A stretch of 64,000 bases of DNA from Caldinitratiruptor microaerophilus (lineage in GTDB: Bacteria; Bacillota; Sulfobacillia; Symbiobacteriales; ZC4RG38), in contig NZ_AP025628.1 in assembly GCF_025999835.1 (NCBI RefSeq), positions 2,232,001 through 2,296,000 of the forward strand, given 5' to 3'. Positions 56,074 to 63,479 of this stretch are shown piece after piece (the stretch's first letter is position 1; every line of letters starts with the position of its first letter). The notes beneath the pieces are model-generated. The model was given only the letters and a program-made list of their open reading frames with translations. It was not told the origin of the DNA and did not search any database. The position numbers were made by a program, and so were the translations under genes.

Positions 56074-56853
56074 ATGACCCGACGGCCCTGGCGCGACAAG
56101 CTGGCCTACGTGGCGGCGATCGCCACCCTCCTCCTGATCTGGCAGATCGCCGCCCTCTTCTTGCCGAGCTTCCTGCTCCCGTCAATTCCCCAGACGGCGG
56201 CGCGGGCCGTGCGGCTCTTGGGCGACCCCACGTTCCTGGGCGGGATCCGGGACAGCTTCCTCCGTCTGGGGATCGGCTACCCGCTCGCCTGCCTGCTCGG
56301 AGCGGCGCTCGGGCTGGCGGGCGGGCTTTTCCGGCCCTTGGCGCTCTACCTGCGCGGCCTCATCTCGATCCTGCAGTCGGTGCCGCCCATCACGTGGGTC
56401 CCGTTCCTCCTCATCCTGCTCGGCTTCGGCAACGCCCCCGTGATCATCGTAATCACCATCGCCAGCTTCTTCCCGATGGCGCTCGCCGTCTTGAACGGGA
56501 CCGAGGGGGTCAGCCGCACGCACGTCGAGGTCGCCCGGGTGATGGGCGCCTCCCGCTGGCAACTCCTCACCAAGGTCTACGCCCCGGAGACGCTGCCGGC
56601 GGTGATCACCGGGGCGCAGGTGGCGTTCGGCAACGCGTGGCGGTCGCTGATCGCCGGCGAGATGGTGGCGGGCGTGAGCAGCGGTCTGGGTTGGTCGATC
56701 AGCTACGCGGGCGAAGTCGCCGACATGGCCGGGGTCCTCGTCGGCATCGTGGTGGTGGGGGCCGCGGCGGCCGCCATCGACTCGCTCGTGCTCGAGCAGC
56801 TGAAGCGTCGCCTCCTGCACTGGCGGAACGGAGCCGGGGGAGATGCCGCATGA
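56074..56853 (+). CDS. ABC transporter permease (SsuC/TauC-like)
   Basis: A 259-residue permease with about six helices and the EAA loop HVEVARVMGASRWQLLTKVYAPETLPAVITG, centred at residue 170 and typical of the nitrate/sulfonate/taurine class. The start is the ATG at 56074 after AGGGG. Its stop overlaps the ATPase start (ATGA). Confidence 0.93.
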   Translation: MTRRPWRDKLAYVAAIATLLLIWQIAALFLPSFLLPSIPQTAARAVRLLGDPTFLGGIRDSFLRLGIGYPLACLLGAALGLAGGLFRPLALYLRGLISILQSVPPITWVPFLLILLGFGNAPVIIVITIASFFPMALAVLNGTEGVSRTHVEVARVMGASRWQLLTKVYAPETLPAVITGAQVAFGNAWRSLIAGEMVAGVSSGLGWSISYAGEVADMAGVLVGIVVVGAAAAAIDSLVLEQLKRRLLHWRNGAGGDAA

Positions 56854-57590
56854 CCGGAGGAATCGCCCTGGAAGGGGTCAGCAAGCGGTTCGGCGACCTG
56901 CAGGTCCTCACGGACGTGAACCTGCAGGTCGCCGAGGGGCAGTTCGGCGTGATCGTCGGTCCGTCGGGGTGCGGCAAGAGCACCATCCTGCGGATGCTCG
57001 CGGGCCTCGAGCGCCCGGATGCGGGCCGGGTGCTCAAGGACGGGAAGCCGGTCACCGGACCGGGGCCGGACCGCATCCTGATCTTTCAGGAGCATGCGCT
57101 CTACCCGTGGCGGACCGTCGCCGGGAACGTGGCCTTCGGGCTGGAGCTGGCCGGCGTCCGCCCGGCCGACCGGGCCGCTCGCGTGGCCGACGTGCTGGCC
57201 CGGGTGGGTCTTGGCGGCTTCGAGCGGTACTACCCGCACCAGCTGTCCGGCGGCATGCGGCAACGAGCCGCCATCGCCCGCGCGCTCGTGATGGACCCCG
57301 AGGTGCTGCTCCTGGACGAGCCCTACGGGGCCCTGGACGCCATGACCCGGCTGACCATGCAAAACGAGCTGCTCCGGCTCTGGCAAGGCTCGGGCAAGAC
57401 GATGCTGATGGTCACCCACGACATCGAGGAAGCGATTTACCTGGCCGACCGGCTCTTCGTCATGAGCCCTCGGCCAGGGCGCGTCCTGCGGCAGATCGAG
57501 GTGGAGCTGCCGCGGCCGCGCAGCCGGACCGACGCCCGGATGGTGCGCCTGAGGGAAGAAGTCCTGGGGTTGCTCCAGATCGCGGCCTGA
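56850..57590 (+). CDS. ABC transporter ATPase (SsuB/TauB-like)
   Basis: A 246-residue ATPase: Walker A GPSGCGKSTILRML, Q-loop IFQEHALYPWRTV, signature LSGGMRQRAAIARAL, Walker B VLLLDEPYGALD and switch VTHDIEEA. The FQEHALYPW form is characteristic of the sulfonate/nitrate/taurine importers. It completes the three-gene importer after cysK. Confidence 0.95.
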   Translation: MTGGIALEGVSKRFGDLQVLTDVNLQVAEGQFGVIVGPSGCGKSTILRMLAGLERPDAGRVLKDGKPVTGPGPDRILIFQEHALYPWRTVAGNVAFGLELAGVRPADRAARVADVLARVGLGGFERYYPHQLSGGMRQRAAIARALVMDPEVLLLDEPYGALDAMTRLTMQNELLRLWQGSGKTMLMVTHDIEEAIYLADRLFVMSPRPGRVLRQIEVELPRPRSRTDARMVRLREEVLGLLQIAA

Positions 57591-57655
57591 GGACGGGCAC
57601 GCCGGCTGGGGAAGGCCATGTGCGGGCCGGCGCGCCTGGCGCCCGCCCCCGTTTC

Positions 57656-57931
57656 TCAGTCGAACAGCTCGAAGTCGAACAGCTCGTGCCAGAAGCTCTT
57701 GCGCCGGTGCGGGTGGAACTTCTCCGGCCCCCGGTGCCGGTGCTCGGGTGCCGGCGGTTCATCGGGCGGCAGGCGCGATTCCTCCCAGCGGTCGGCGGTT
57801 TCGAGGAGCTTGTTGAGTTCTCCGCGATCGAGCCAGACCCCACGGCATTCCGGGCAGACGTCGATGAGCACGCCGCGCCTCGGGACCTCCCGCATGGGCA
57901 CGTCACAGAGCGGGCAGCGGACATTCCGCAC
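57656..57931 (-). CDS. TFIIB-type zinc-ribbon protein
   Basis: A 91-residue protein with the zf-TFIIB pattern: VRCPLCDVPMREVPRRGVLID, VCPECRGVWLDRGELNKLL, then a Pro/His-rich linker and an acidic end (WHELFDFELFD). The two C-x2-C pairs bind zinc. The GTG at 57931 is well spaced from GGGGGTGA; a GTG at 57940 is possible. The function of this family is unknown. It is convergent with the importer. Confidence 0.82.
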   Translation of the reverse strand: MRNVRCPLCDVPMREVPRRGVLIDVCPECRGVWLDRGELNKLLETADRWEESRLPPDEPPAPEHRHRGPEKFHPHRRKSFWHELFDFELFD

Positions 57932-58092
57932 ACCGGTCACCCCCGACGCGAACTCCGACTGTCAACGCCCATGATACCGTGCTCACCTTGCTCATCGCCA
58001 GCGGCACCAACCCGCCGCCGGCCCCCTCTTGCGGGCACCGGCGGCCTTCTTCCATGCCGAGCGCCCGGCCGGTCCCTTCCCATGACACAGGA

Positions 58093-58125
58093 GGAGAATC
58101 TTCATCGATTCTCCTTCTTTCTTCC
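58093..58125 (+). terminator. terminator-like hairpin upstream of the M23 gene
   Basis: GGAGAATC (58093-58100), loop, GATTCTCC (58107-58114), then TTCTTTCTTCC. Plus-strand orientation; it may stop read-through from the importer or regulate the M23 peptidase. Confidence 0.6.
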
Positions 58126-58219
58126 ACCCATTCTTCACAACCTGCACGTAACCTCACAGGTGGGTCGACCCCGTCCAGACGAGACACCCCTGCAACTAGG
58201 GTGCGAATGGGGACCGGAG

Positions 58220-59410
58220 GTGCAGGCGACGATTCTTCACAGGCGTGGGAACCGCCGTGTGATCACGGCATTGACGCTGGCCGCCGTGCTGGTCGCCGCT
58301 CCGCTCGGGTCGACGGCGTGGGCCGGGTCCGCCCGTGAACAGCTCGAACAGATCCGCGAGCGGCAGGCGCAGATCTCCCGTCAGGCGGCTCAACAGCGCG
58401 CCCTCCTGGCACGGTTGGAGGCGGAGGCCAGGAGCGCCGCCGAAGCCTATGCCCGGGCGCAGCGGGAAGAGGAAGAGGCCAACCGCCAGCTCGCCGGAGT
58501 GACGGCGGCCCTGTCCCAGGCCCAGGCGGCACTGCGGGAGGCCGAGGCGGAACTGGACCGGGTTTCTCGGCAGTTGAAGGCGCGCCAGCAAGTCCTGGGC
58601 GATCGGTTACGATCCTTCTACGTGTATGGAGAAGTGCAGTACCTCGAAGTGCTGATGGGCGCCACCAGCTTCGACGATTTCCTCAGCCGGCTGGACTTCC
58701 TGCAGCTCCTCGCCGAGCGCGATGCCCAGATCGTGCAGGACGTGCAGACGGCCCAGGCACAGGTCGCTGTCAGACGTCTGGAGGCGGAACAGCGCCGGAA
58801 TGAACTGCAGGCGCTCGAAGAGCAGCGGCGGAAGCAATACGAGGAAGCCGCCGCCAAAACGGCAGCTGCGGCCCGGTACAGGCAGCAGCTCAGCCAGCGC
58901 GAGGCCGCGCTGCGGCAGGCCCTGGATGAGTTCGAGCGCGAAGGGCAGGAGCTTGCCCGAAAGGCCCGGGAACTGGAACAGCAAGTGGGCCGTGAGCTCG
59001 GGCGCCTGGTACTGAGCTACCCGGTACAGCAGCCGGCTCGCATCACCGACGGCTTTGGCTGGCGGCTGCACCCGATCCTGAAGACACGCCGGTTCCATGC
59101 CGGGGTCGACTTCGCCGTCCGCGTGGGGCAGCCCATCTACGCGGCGGCCGACGGAAAGGTGCTCTTCGCCGGCTGGCAGAACGGCTACGGGAACGTCGTG
59201 ATCATCGGCCACGGCAAGGTGCAGGGCAAGTCGGTCGCCACCCTGTACTCGCACAACTCGGCCTTGACGGTCCGTGTGGGACAGGAGGTGAAACGGGGCG
59301 ACGTCGTCGCGCTGGGCGGCAGCACCGGCCTCGCCACGGGCCCGAACGTGCACTTCGAGGTCATTGTTGACGGCAAACAGGTGGACCCCATGGACTGGCT
59401 CCCGAAGTAG
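58220..59410 (+). CDS. M23-family murein hydrolase activator/peptidase (EnvC-like)
   Basis: A 396-residue exported protein: signal sequence (VITALTLAAVLVAAPLGSTAWA, given in part), two long coiled coils (about 35-120 and 155-255; PcsB-like SFYVYGEVQYLEVLMGATSFDDFLSRLDFL lies between them). The C-terminal LytM/M23 domain has metal motifs FHAGVDFAV (H-x3-D) and GPNVHFEV (HxH-type) plus VTLYSHNS-like ATLYSHNS. It cleaves or activates cleavage of peptidoglycan during growth or division. The start is uncertain (GTG 58220 or 58259). Confidence 0.9.
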   Translation: MQATILHRRGNRRVITALTLAAVLVAAPLGSTAWAGSAREQLEQIRERQAQISRQAAQQRALLARLEAEARSAAEAYARAQREEEEANRQLAGVTAALSQAQAALREAEAELDRVSRQLKARQQVLGDRLRSFYVYGEVQYLEVLMGATSFDDFLSRLDFLQLLAERDAQIVQDVQTAQAQVAVRRLEAEQRRNELQALEEQRRKQYEEAAAKTAAAARYRQQLSQREAALRQALDEFEREGQELARKARELEQQVGRELGRLVLSYPVQQPARITDGFGWRLHPILKTRRFHAGVDFAVRVGQPIYAAADGKVLFAGWQNGYGNVVIIGHGKVQGKSVATLYSHNSALTVRVGQEVKRGDVVALGGSTGLATGPNVHFEVIVDGKQVDPMDWLPK

Positions 59411-59419
59411 CGACCCGAC

Positions 59420-61612
59420 TCACCTCTTCCCCGCGGCCTCCGGAAGCAGTGGGCTGAAAAGCGTGTGCCCCAGCACGGTCCCCAGGGACAAGGTCATGGC
59501 GAGCATCGCCCAGGCCGGGTGGATCCGCCCCGAGAGCGAAGCCAGGACGCCGATGGCGTTGAAGCCAAGCGCCAGGAGCAGGTTCCGGACCGTCAGCCGG
59601 TAGCTGGTCCCGGCGAGCGTGTGCGCCTCGGCCAGGGCGCTCAGCCGCCCGCCCGGCAGGACCAGGTCCGCGGCGTCGATGGCGATGTCTGTGCCGGCTC
59701 CGATCGCGATGCCCACGTCTGCCTGCATGAGCGCCGGCGCGTCGTTGATCCCGTCGCCGGCGAAGGCGACCCGCCGGCCTGCTCGCTGGAGAAGGCGCAC
59801 GAGATCCCGCTTCGCCTGTGGCAACAGCTCCGCGTGCACCTGGGCGATCCCCAGCTCTCGGGCCACCGCGCGGGCGACACGTTCGTGATCGCCCGTGGCG
59901 ATCACGGGCTCCACGCCCCGGCCTCGTAGCGCGGCGACGGCCTCGGCGGCGCCGGGCTTCACACGGTCAGCGAGCGCCAGTGCGCCCACGAGCCGGCCCC
60001 CGGCGGCCACGTAGACAACGGTGCGGCCTTGTTCACGCTGCTGGGTGGCCCAGGGCAGAGCCGCATCCACCCCGGCAACCCGGTGCGCCGCCAGCAGTTT
60101 CTCCGTGCCGACCAGCACCTCCTCTCCCGCCACGCGGGCCACTACACCCTGCCCCGGGATCGCGGTGAAGGCTTCAGGGTCGGTGACGCGCACCCCCCGC
60201 TCCGCCGCTCCGGTCACGACGGCCCGGGCCAGGGGGTGCTCGGACGGGTGCTCGGCGGACGCGGCGACGGCCAGCACGCCCTCCGGGTCGCCGCCGGCGG
60301 CCCAGACGGCCCCGACATGTGGCTTCCCCTCGGTCAGGGTGCCGGTCTTGTCGAGGACAATGACATCGACCCGGTGAAGCAGCTGAAACGCCTCACCGGA
60401 GCGCATGAGGATGCCGCGTTCGGCCGCCTCGCCGCTGGCCCGGAGGATGGACAGCGGGGTGGCCATCCCCAGGGCGCAGGGATAACCCATGACCAGCGTG
60501 CCCAGAACGGCGAAGCCCGCCCGGACCCAGTCCGGCTCGCCGGCATAGAGCCATGCCCCGACCGTCCACCCCAGGCCCCCGGTGGCAGCCAGACCGAACA
60601 CGGCCGGTACGTACGCGAGGAGGATGCGGTCCACGAGGCGCAGGATCCCCGGCTTCATCGCCCGCGCCTCCGCCACCTGGCGGGCCACCTGGCGAACGAA
60701 CGAGTCCTCGCCCACCCGTGTAACCTCGACGACCAGACTGCCGGTCAGGTTCACCGAGCCGCCCACGACCGAATCGCCGGGCCCGAGGTCGACCGGCAGC
60801 GGCTCGCCGGTCACCAGCTGCTGGTCGACGGCCGACGTCCCCTGTACCACGACGCCATCGACCGGAATCCGCTCGCCGGGGCGGATACGGACTCGATCGC
60901 CCGGGTGCAGGTCACCCACGGCCACCTCCCGCTCCCCGTCCTCACCGAGCCGGATGGCCGTCTCCGGCTGAAGTGCCAGAAGCCGGCGTACCGACTGCGA
61001 AGCCCGGACGTGAACGAGCACCGAGGCATACCCGCCGACGGCGTGGAAGGCCAGGATGTACGCCGTCGCGGCAAGGAACGCACCGGCCGGGAAGCCGGGC
61101 CACACGAACCCCGCCACGCCTCCCATGAGGCCGGCCAGCGCAGCCGCCGCGGCGAGCACGTCCTGGTTGAGGATCCTGCGTCGCAGCGACTGCCAGGCGT
61201 TCCGGAAGACGAACGAAGCAGGGCCGAAACCTGCGCTCAGCGCCAGCGCGGCCTGGATCCCCCACAGCGCGCGGTCCGGCCCGTACGCTGCGCTGACGCC
61301 CATCACGGCAGTTGCTGCCGCCACCAAGAGCCCCATGACCACGGCGATGCGGCGGGCCCGCTGGAGCTCCCGCTCCTCCTCGGCGAACACGTCCTCACGG
61401 TCCGGCTCCCGCACCGTGTAGCCCAGGTCCAGCAGCGTGGCGGTGACTGCCTGGGGGTGCAGGCGCCCCGGTTCGTAGTGCACGAGGACCTCTTCGTGGG
61501 CGAGGCTCACCTGCACGTCCATGACCCCATTGAGCCGCCGGAGTGCCCGGCGGATGGACTCGGTGCACAGGGAGCAGTGCATCCCGCCGACCCTCAGATG
61601 CAGGGTGCTCAA
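59420..61612 (-). CDS. heavy-metal P1B-type ATPase with YPC in the ion-binding helix
   Basis: A 730-residue pump. One N-terminal HMA domain with HCSLC (residues 12-16), eight helices, actuator TGEP near 268, the ion-binding motif Y377-P-C (GYPCALGMATP) where CopA has CPC, DKTGTLT at 421, HPSEHPL, ATGDH in place of TGDN, and GDGINDAP. Helix 7 has GFNAIG rather than YN, and helix 8 lacks MxxSS. The metal-site residues therefore differ from classical Cu(I) exporters. The TTG at 61612 follows GGGAGTG. A CsoR-family gene is just upstream. Confidence 0.92.
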   Translation of the reverse strand: MSTLHLRVGGMHCSLCTESIRRALRRLNGVMDVQVSLAHEEVLVHYEPGRLHPQAVTATLLDLGYTVREPDREDVFAEEERELQRARRIAVVMGLLVAAATAVMGVSAAYGPDRALWGIQAALALSAGFGPASFVFRNAWQSLRRRILNQDVLAAAAALAGLMGGVAGFVWPGFPAGAFLAATAYILAFHAVGGYASVLVHVRASQSVRRLLALQPETAIRLGEDGEREVAVGDLHPGDRVRIRPGERIPVDGVVVQGTSAVDQQLVTGEPLPVDLGPGDSVVGGSVNLTGSLVVEVTRVGEDSFVRQVARQVAEARAMKPGILRLVDRILLAYVPAVFGLAATGGLGWTVGAWLYAGEPDWVRAGFAVLGTLVMGYPCALGMATPLSILRASGEAAERGILMRSGEAFQLLHRVDVIVLDKTGTLTEGKPHVGAVWAAGGDPEGVLAVAASAEHPSEHPLARAVVTGAAERGVRVTDPEAFTAIPGQGVVARVAGEEVLVGTEKLLAAHRVAGVDAALPWATQQREQGRTVVYVAAGGRLVGALALADRVKPGAAEAVAALRGRGVEPVIATGDHERVARAVARELGIAQVHAELLPQAKRDLVRLLQRAGRRVAFAGDGINDAPALMQADVGIAIGAGTDIAIDAADLVLPGGRLSALAEAHTLAGTSYRLTVRNLLLALGFNAIGVLASLSGRIHPAWAMLAMTLSLGTVLGHTLFSPLLPEAAGKR

Positions 61613-61656
61613 ACCCCGTCACTCCCGGCGTCGCCCGTCCGGCAGGGCCTCCTGCC

Positions 61657-61962
61657 CTACCGGGTGTGCTTGAAGAGCACCTCGATGATGTCGTCGTAGG
61701 CCGCCTGCACCTGTTCAGGGTCGCCGGACCGGATGGCGTCGGTGGCGCAGCGCTCGAGGTAGTTGCGCATCATGAGCTTCGTCACGTGACGAAGGGCCTC
61801 TTGGGCCGCGGAGAGCTGGACGAGGATCTCGATGCACGGCCGGTCCTCGTCGAGCATCTTCTTCAGGCCCCGGATCTGGCCCTCGATGGAGGACAGGCGC
61901 CGGTACGCGTTGGCCCGCAGTTCGGGCATGACGTGGCGGTTCGCAACGGGTAGTTCCTCCAC
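61657..61962 (-). CDS. CsoR-family repressor with Cys-Tyr-Cys ligand set
   Basis: A 101-residue CsoR-family protein. Positions equal to the copper ligands are Cys43 (DRPCIEIL), Tyr68 and Cys72 (NYLERC): the His of CsoR is Tyr, while both cysteines remain. A two-cysteine, His-less set recalls the persulfide sensor CstR, but CstR-type neighbours (rhodanese, TauE) are absent. It more likely controls the YPC ATPase that follows after 44 bases. The GTG start at 61962 is preceded by an 11-base run of G on its strand, which serves as the ribosome site. Confidence 0.9.
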   Translation of the reverse strand: MEELPVANRHVMPELRANAYRRLSSIEGQIRGLKKMLDEDRPCIEILVQLSAAQEALRHVTKLMMRNYLERCATDAIRSGDPEQVQAAYDDIIEVLFKHTR

Positions 61963-62272
61963 GGTCCGTTCCCCCCCCCCCGGCGTCGGTGTCGTCCGCC
62001 ATCACCCCCACCCCGTGGGGGTGTTATTCAACGAGAGATGGTACCCCCTTGCGGGGTCACTGTCAAGTCGGCGGGAGCCTTCTGCGACGGGGGCCTTCAA
62101 CGGCCCGGCGGTGGCACTCCCCTGCGCTCGACACGCCATCGCCAGGGAAGCGAACAGTACCATCGGATCGCGGGCCACGATGGGCTGCCGGTGCATTCCT
62201 AAGTAGGGCGAGGCGGGTGAGGGCCAGGTCCGGAGAAGTGGCGCAGGCGGCCCCATTCGGGCCGCCTGCGCT
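61963..62272. other. regulatory region upstream of the CsoR-family/ATPase pair
   Basis: No gene seen. It contains an 11-C homopolymer (61971-61981), a perfect 9-bp inverted repeat CACCCCCAC/GTGGGGGTG (62003-62011, 62015-62023), and a second ACCCC/GGGGT repeat at 62043-62057. Both repeats resemble GC-rich CsoR-family operators. Confidence 0.55.
62003..62023. promoter_or_regulatory. probable operator of the third CsoR-family repressor
   Basis: CACCCCCAC-CCC-GTGGGGGTG, a perfect inverted repeat about 40 bases upstream of the repressor start. ACCCC-N5-GGGGT at 62043-62057 may be a second site. Confidence 0.55.
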
Positions 62273-62479
62273 TCAAGCCAGTGCCGCCGCGGCCGTCGCC
62301 GCCTGTAGCTGCTGCAACGACCACTGGCACTCCTCGATGCAGAGCCGCAGGTGGTGCGCACCCTCGCTCAGCATCTTCTTCGCCTGCGGATTCACATCCG
62401 CGGCAGCCATGTTGCGGAGCTGGGCTTCGACCTGCTGGCACTGCTGGATGCAGGCCTGAATGTCCTGATGGACCGGCAT
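62273..62479 (-). CDS. mini copper-storage-like (Csp/DUF326-type) Cys-rich helical protein
   Basis: A 68-residue all-helical protein with Cys pairs spaced one helical turn apart: ACIQQCQQVEAQL and LRLCIEECQWSL, plus a His pair (GAHHLRLC). Csp proteins are four-helix bundles with the core lined by Cys that store Cu(I); this is about half that length and could form a bundle by dimerising. The ATG at 62479 follows GAGGAGG. A shorter paralogue lies directly upstream, and a metal ATPase and CsoR-family gene directly downstream. Confidence 0.75.
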   Translation of the reverse strand: MPVHQDIQACIQQCQQVEAQLRNMAAADVNPQAKKMLSEGAHHLRLCIEECQWSLQQLQAATAAAALA

Positions 62480-62498
62480 GCGCGCACCTCCTCGCGGC

Positions 62499-62675
62499 TC
62501 ACGCCATCTGCATGACCTGCTCACAACCCCGGACGCACTGCTCGATGTGGTGCGCGCCCTGGGTGAGCATGTCCCGTACGGCGGAGTCCGGCACGTTGTT
62601 GGCGGCGGCGCGGAGCGTGTTGGCGGCCTGCACGCACTGCTGGATGCAGTTCTGGACCTGTTGCTTGTTCGCCAC
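62499..62675 (-). CDS. second mini copper-storage-like protein, 58 aa
   Basis: A short protein in the same pattern as its neighbour: NCIQQCVQAANTLRAAAN, then a turn (NVPDSAVRDM), GAHHIEQCVRGCEQVM. Four cysteines in two C-x3-C pairs and a His pair before the second. The GTG at 62675 follows GGGAGTGAAGG. The gene ends 20 bases before the next one starts, so the two are a tandem duplication in one transcript. Confidence 0.72.
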   Translation of the reverse strand: MANKQQVQNCIQQCVQAANTLRAAANNVPDSAVRDMLTQGAHHIEQCVRGCEQVMQMA

Positions 62676-62824
62676 GGACCTTCACTCCCGTCTGCTCCGT
62701 CGTTCGCGCCCTGGACAGGGGGAAGTTTCGCGTCCCCTACCCACCACAGGTATGGTCCCCACCGGTCCCCACGAGCTTGCGCCGCATCGAGCGGAAGAAC
62801 GTGGGAACCGGCGGCTGGCGAACG

Positions 62825-63352
62825 TCAAACGGCCTGCAGCTTACCGGCGCCGGACTGGTCGAGCATCCTGCGCAGGCGGCGGAGCGCGACGTGGAGCCGG
62901 GACTTGACGGTTCCGAGGGGGATCCCCAGCGTGCGGCCGATGGCGTCAAGCGACATGTCGTTGAGAAAACGGAGCACCACGACGACGCGATAGTGTTCGT
63001 CCAGACGACGGACCGCATCCCAGACCTCCCCCGGCGGGTCCGGCAACGACCGGCCGGGTTCGGGCCTCAGCTTCTCCGGCCGCCCGACGGGGACAAGGCG
63101 CCAGCGACGTCTCAGAATCTGCAGGGAACTGTTCACGACGATGCGCCGCATCCAGGGCACAAACGTCGCCTTCCCGCCCCGCAGGCGGCGATAGGCGAAA
63201 AACGCGTGGACCACGCTCTCCTGAAGGGCATCGCGGGCGTCCGCCTCGTTGCCGAGGAGCGCCAGCGCGAGCCGGTAGAGCTTGCCCTGCTCCGGCGCAA
63301 GCAACGTAAAGAATTCATTTTCCTCCGGCCGCATCCGGTCCGCCACGGGCAC
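62825..63352 (-). CDS. ECF-type RNA polymerase sigma factor
   Basis: A 175-residue group IV sigma factor. Region 2: KLYRLALALLGNEADARDALQESVVHAFFAYRRL. Region 4: LDEHYRVVVVLRFLNDMSLDAIGRTLGIPLGTVKSRLHVALRRLR. The GTG at 63352 follows GGGAGGACGGGGGG. No anti-sigma gene is adjacent; the mini Csp genes follow. Divergent from a TlpA-like gene. A 10-bp inverted repeat lies in the shared upstream region. Confidence 0.9.
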   Translation of the reverse strand: MPVADRMRPEENEFFTLLAPEQGKLYRLALALLGNEADARDALQESVVHAFFAYRRLRGGKATFVPWMRRIVVNSSLQILRRRWRLVPVGRPEKLRPEPGRSLPDPPGEVWDAVRRLDEHYRVVVVLRFLNDMSLDAIGRTLGIPLGTVKSRLHVALRRLRRMLDQSGAGKLQAV

Positions 63353-63393
63353 ACCCCCCGTCCTCCCGGATCACGGTCAGGATAGCACCTGAC

Positions 63394-63433
63394 TGTGAAG
63401 AACCGATGGAGGCGCTGCGGCGAGTTCTTCACA
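63394..63433. promoter_or_regulatory. 10-bp inverted repeat in the divergent sigma/TlpA promoter region
   Basis: TGTGAAGAAC (63394-63403) and GTTCTTCACA (63424-63433), 20 bases apart, between the two divergent genes. TTCTTCACA also occurs twice upstream of the M23 gene (near 58131 and 58232). Confidence 0.45.
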
Positions 63434-63479
63434 TTTTCTACACAGAAGCACCTTAGAATCGGGGGCCGGAGGGATGAAC

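Noticed and set aside
61657-61962. Naming the third CsoR-family protein CstR
   Set aside because: The missing His fits, but no rhodanese, sulfurtransferase or TauE gene is adjacent. The neighbouring metal ATPase and Cys-rich storage proteins point to metal control.
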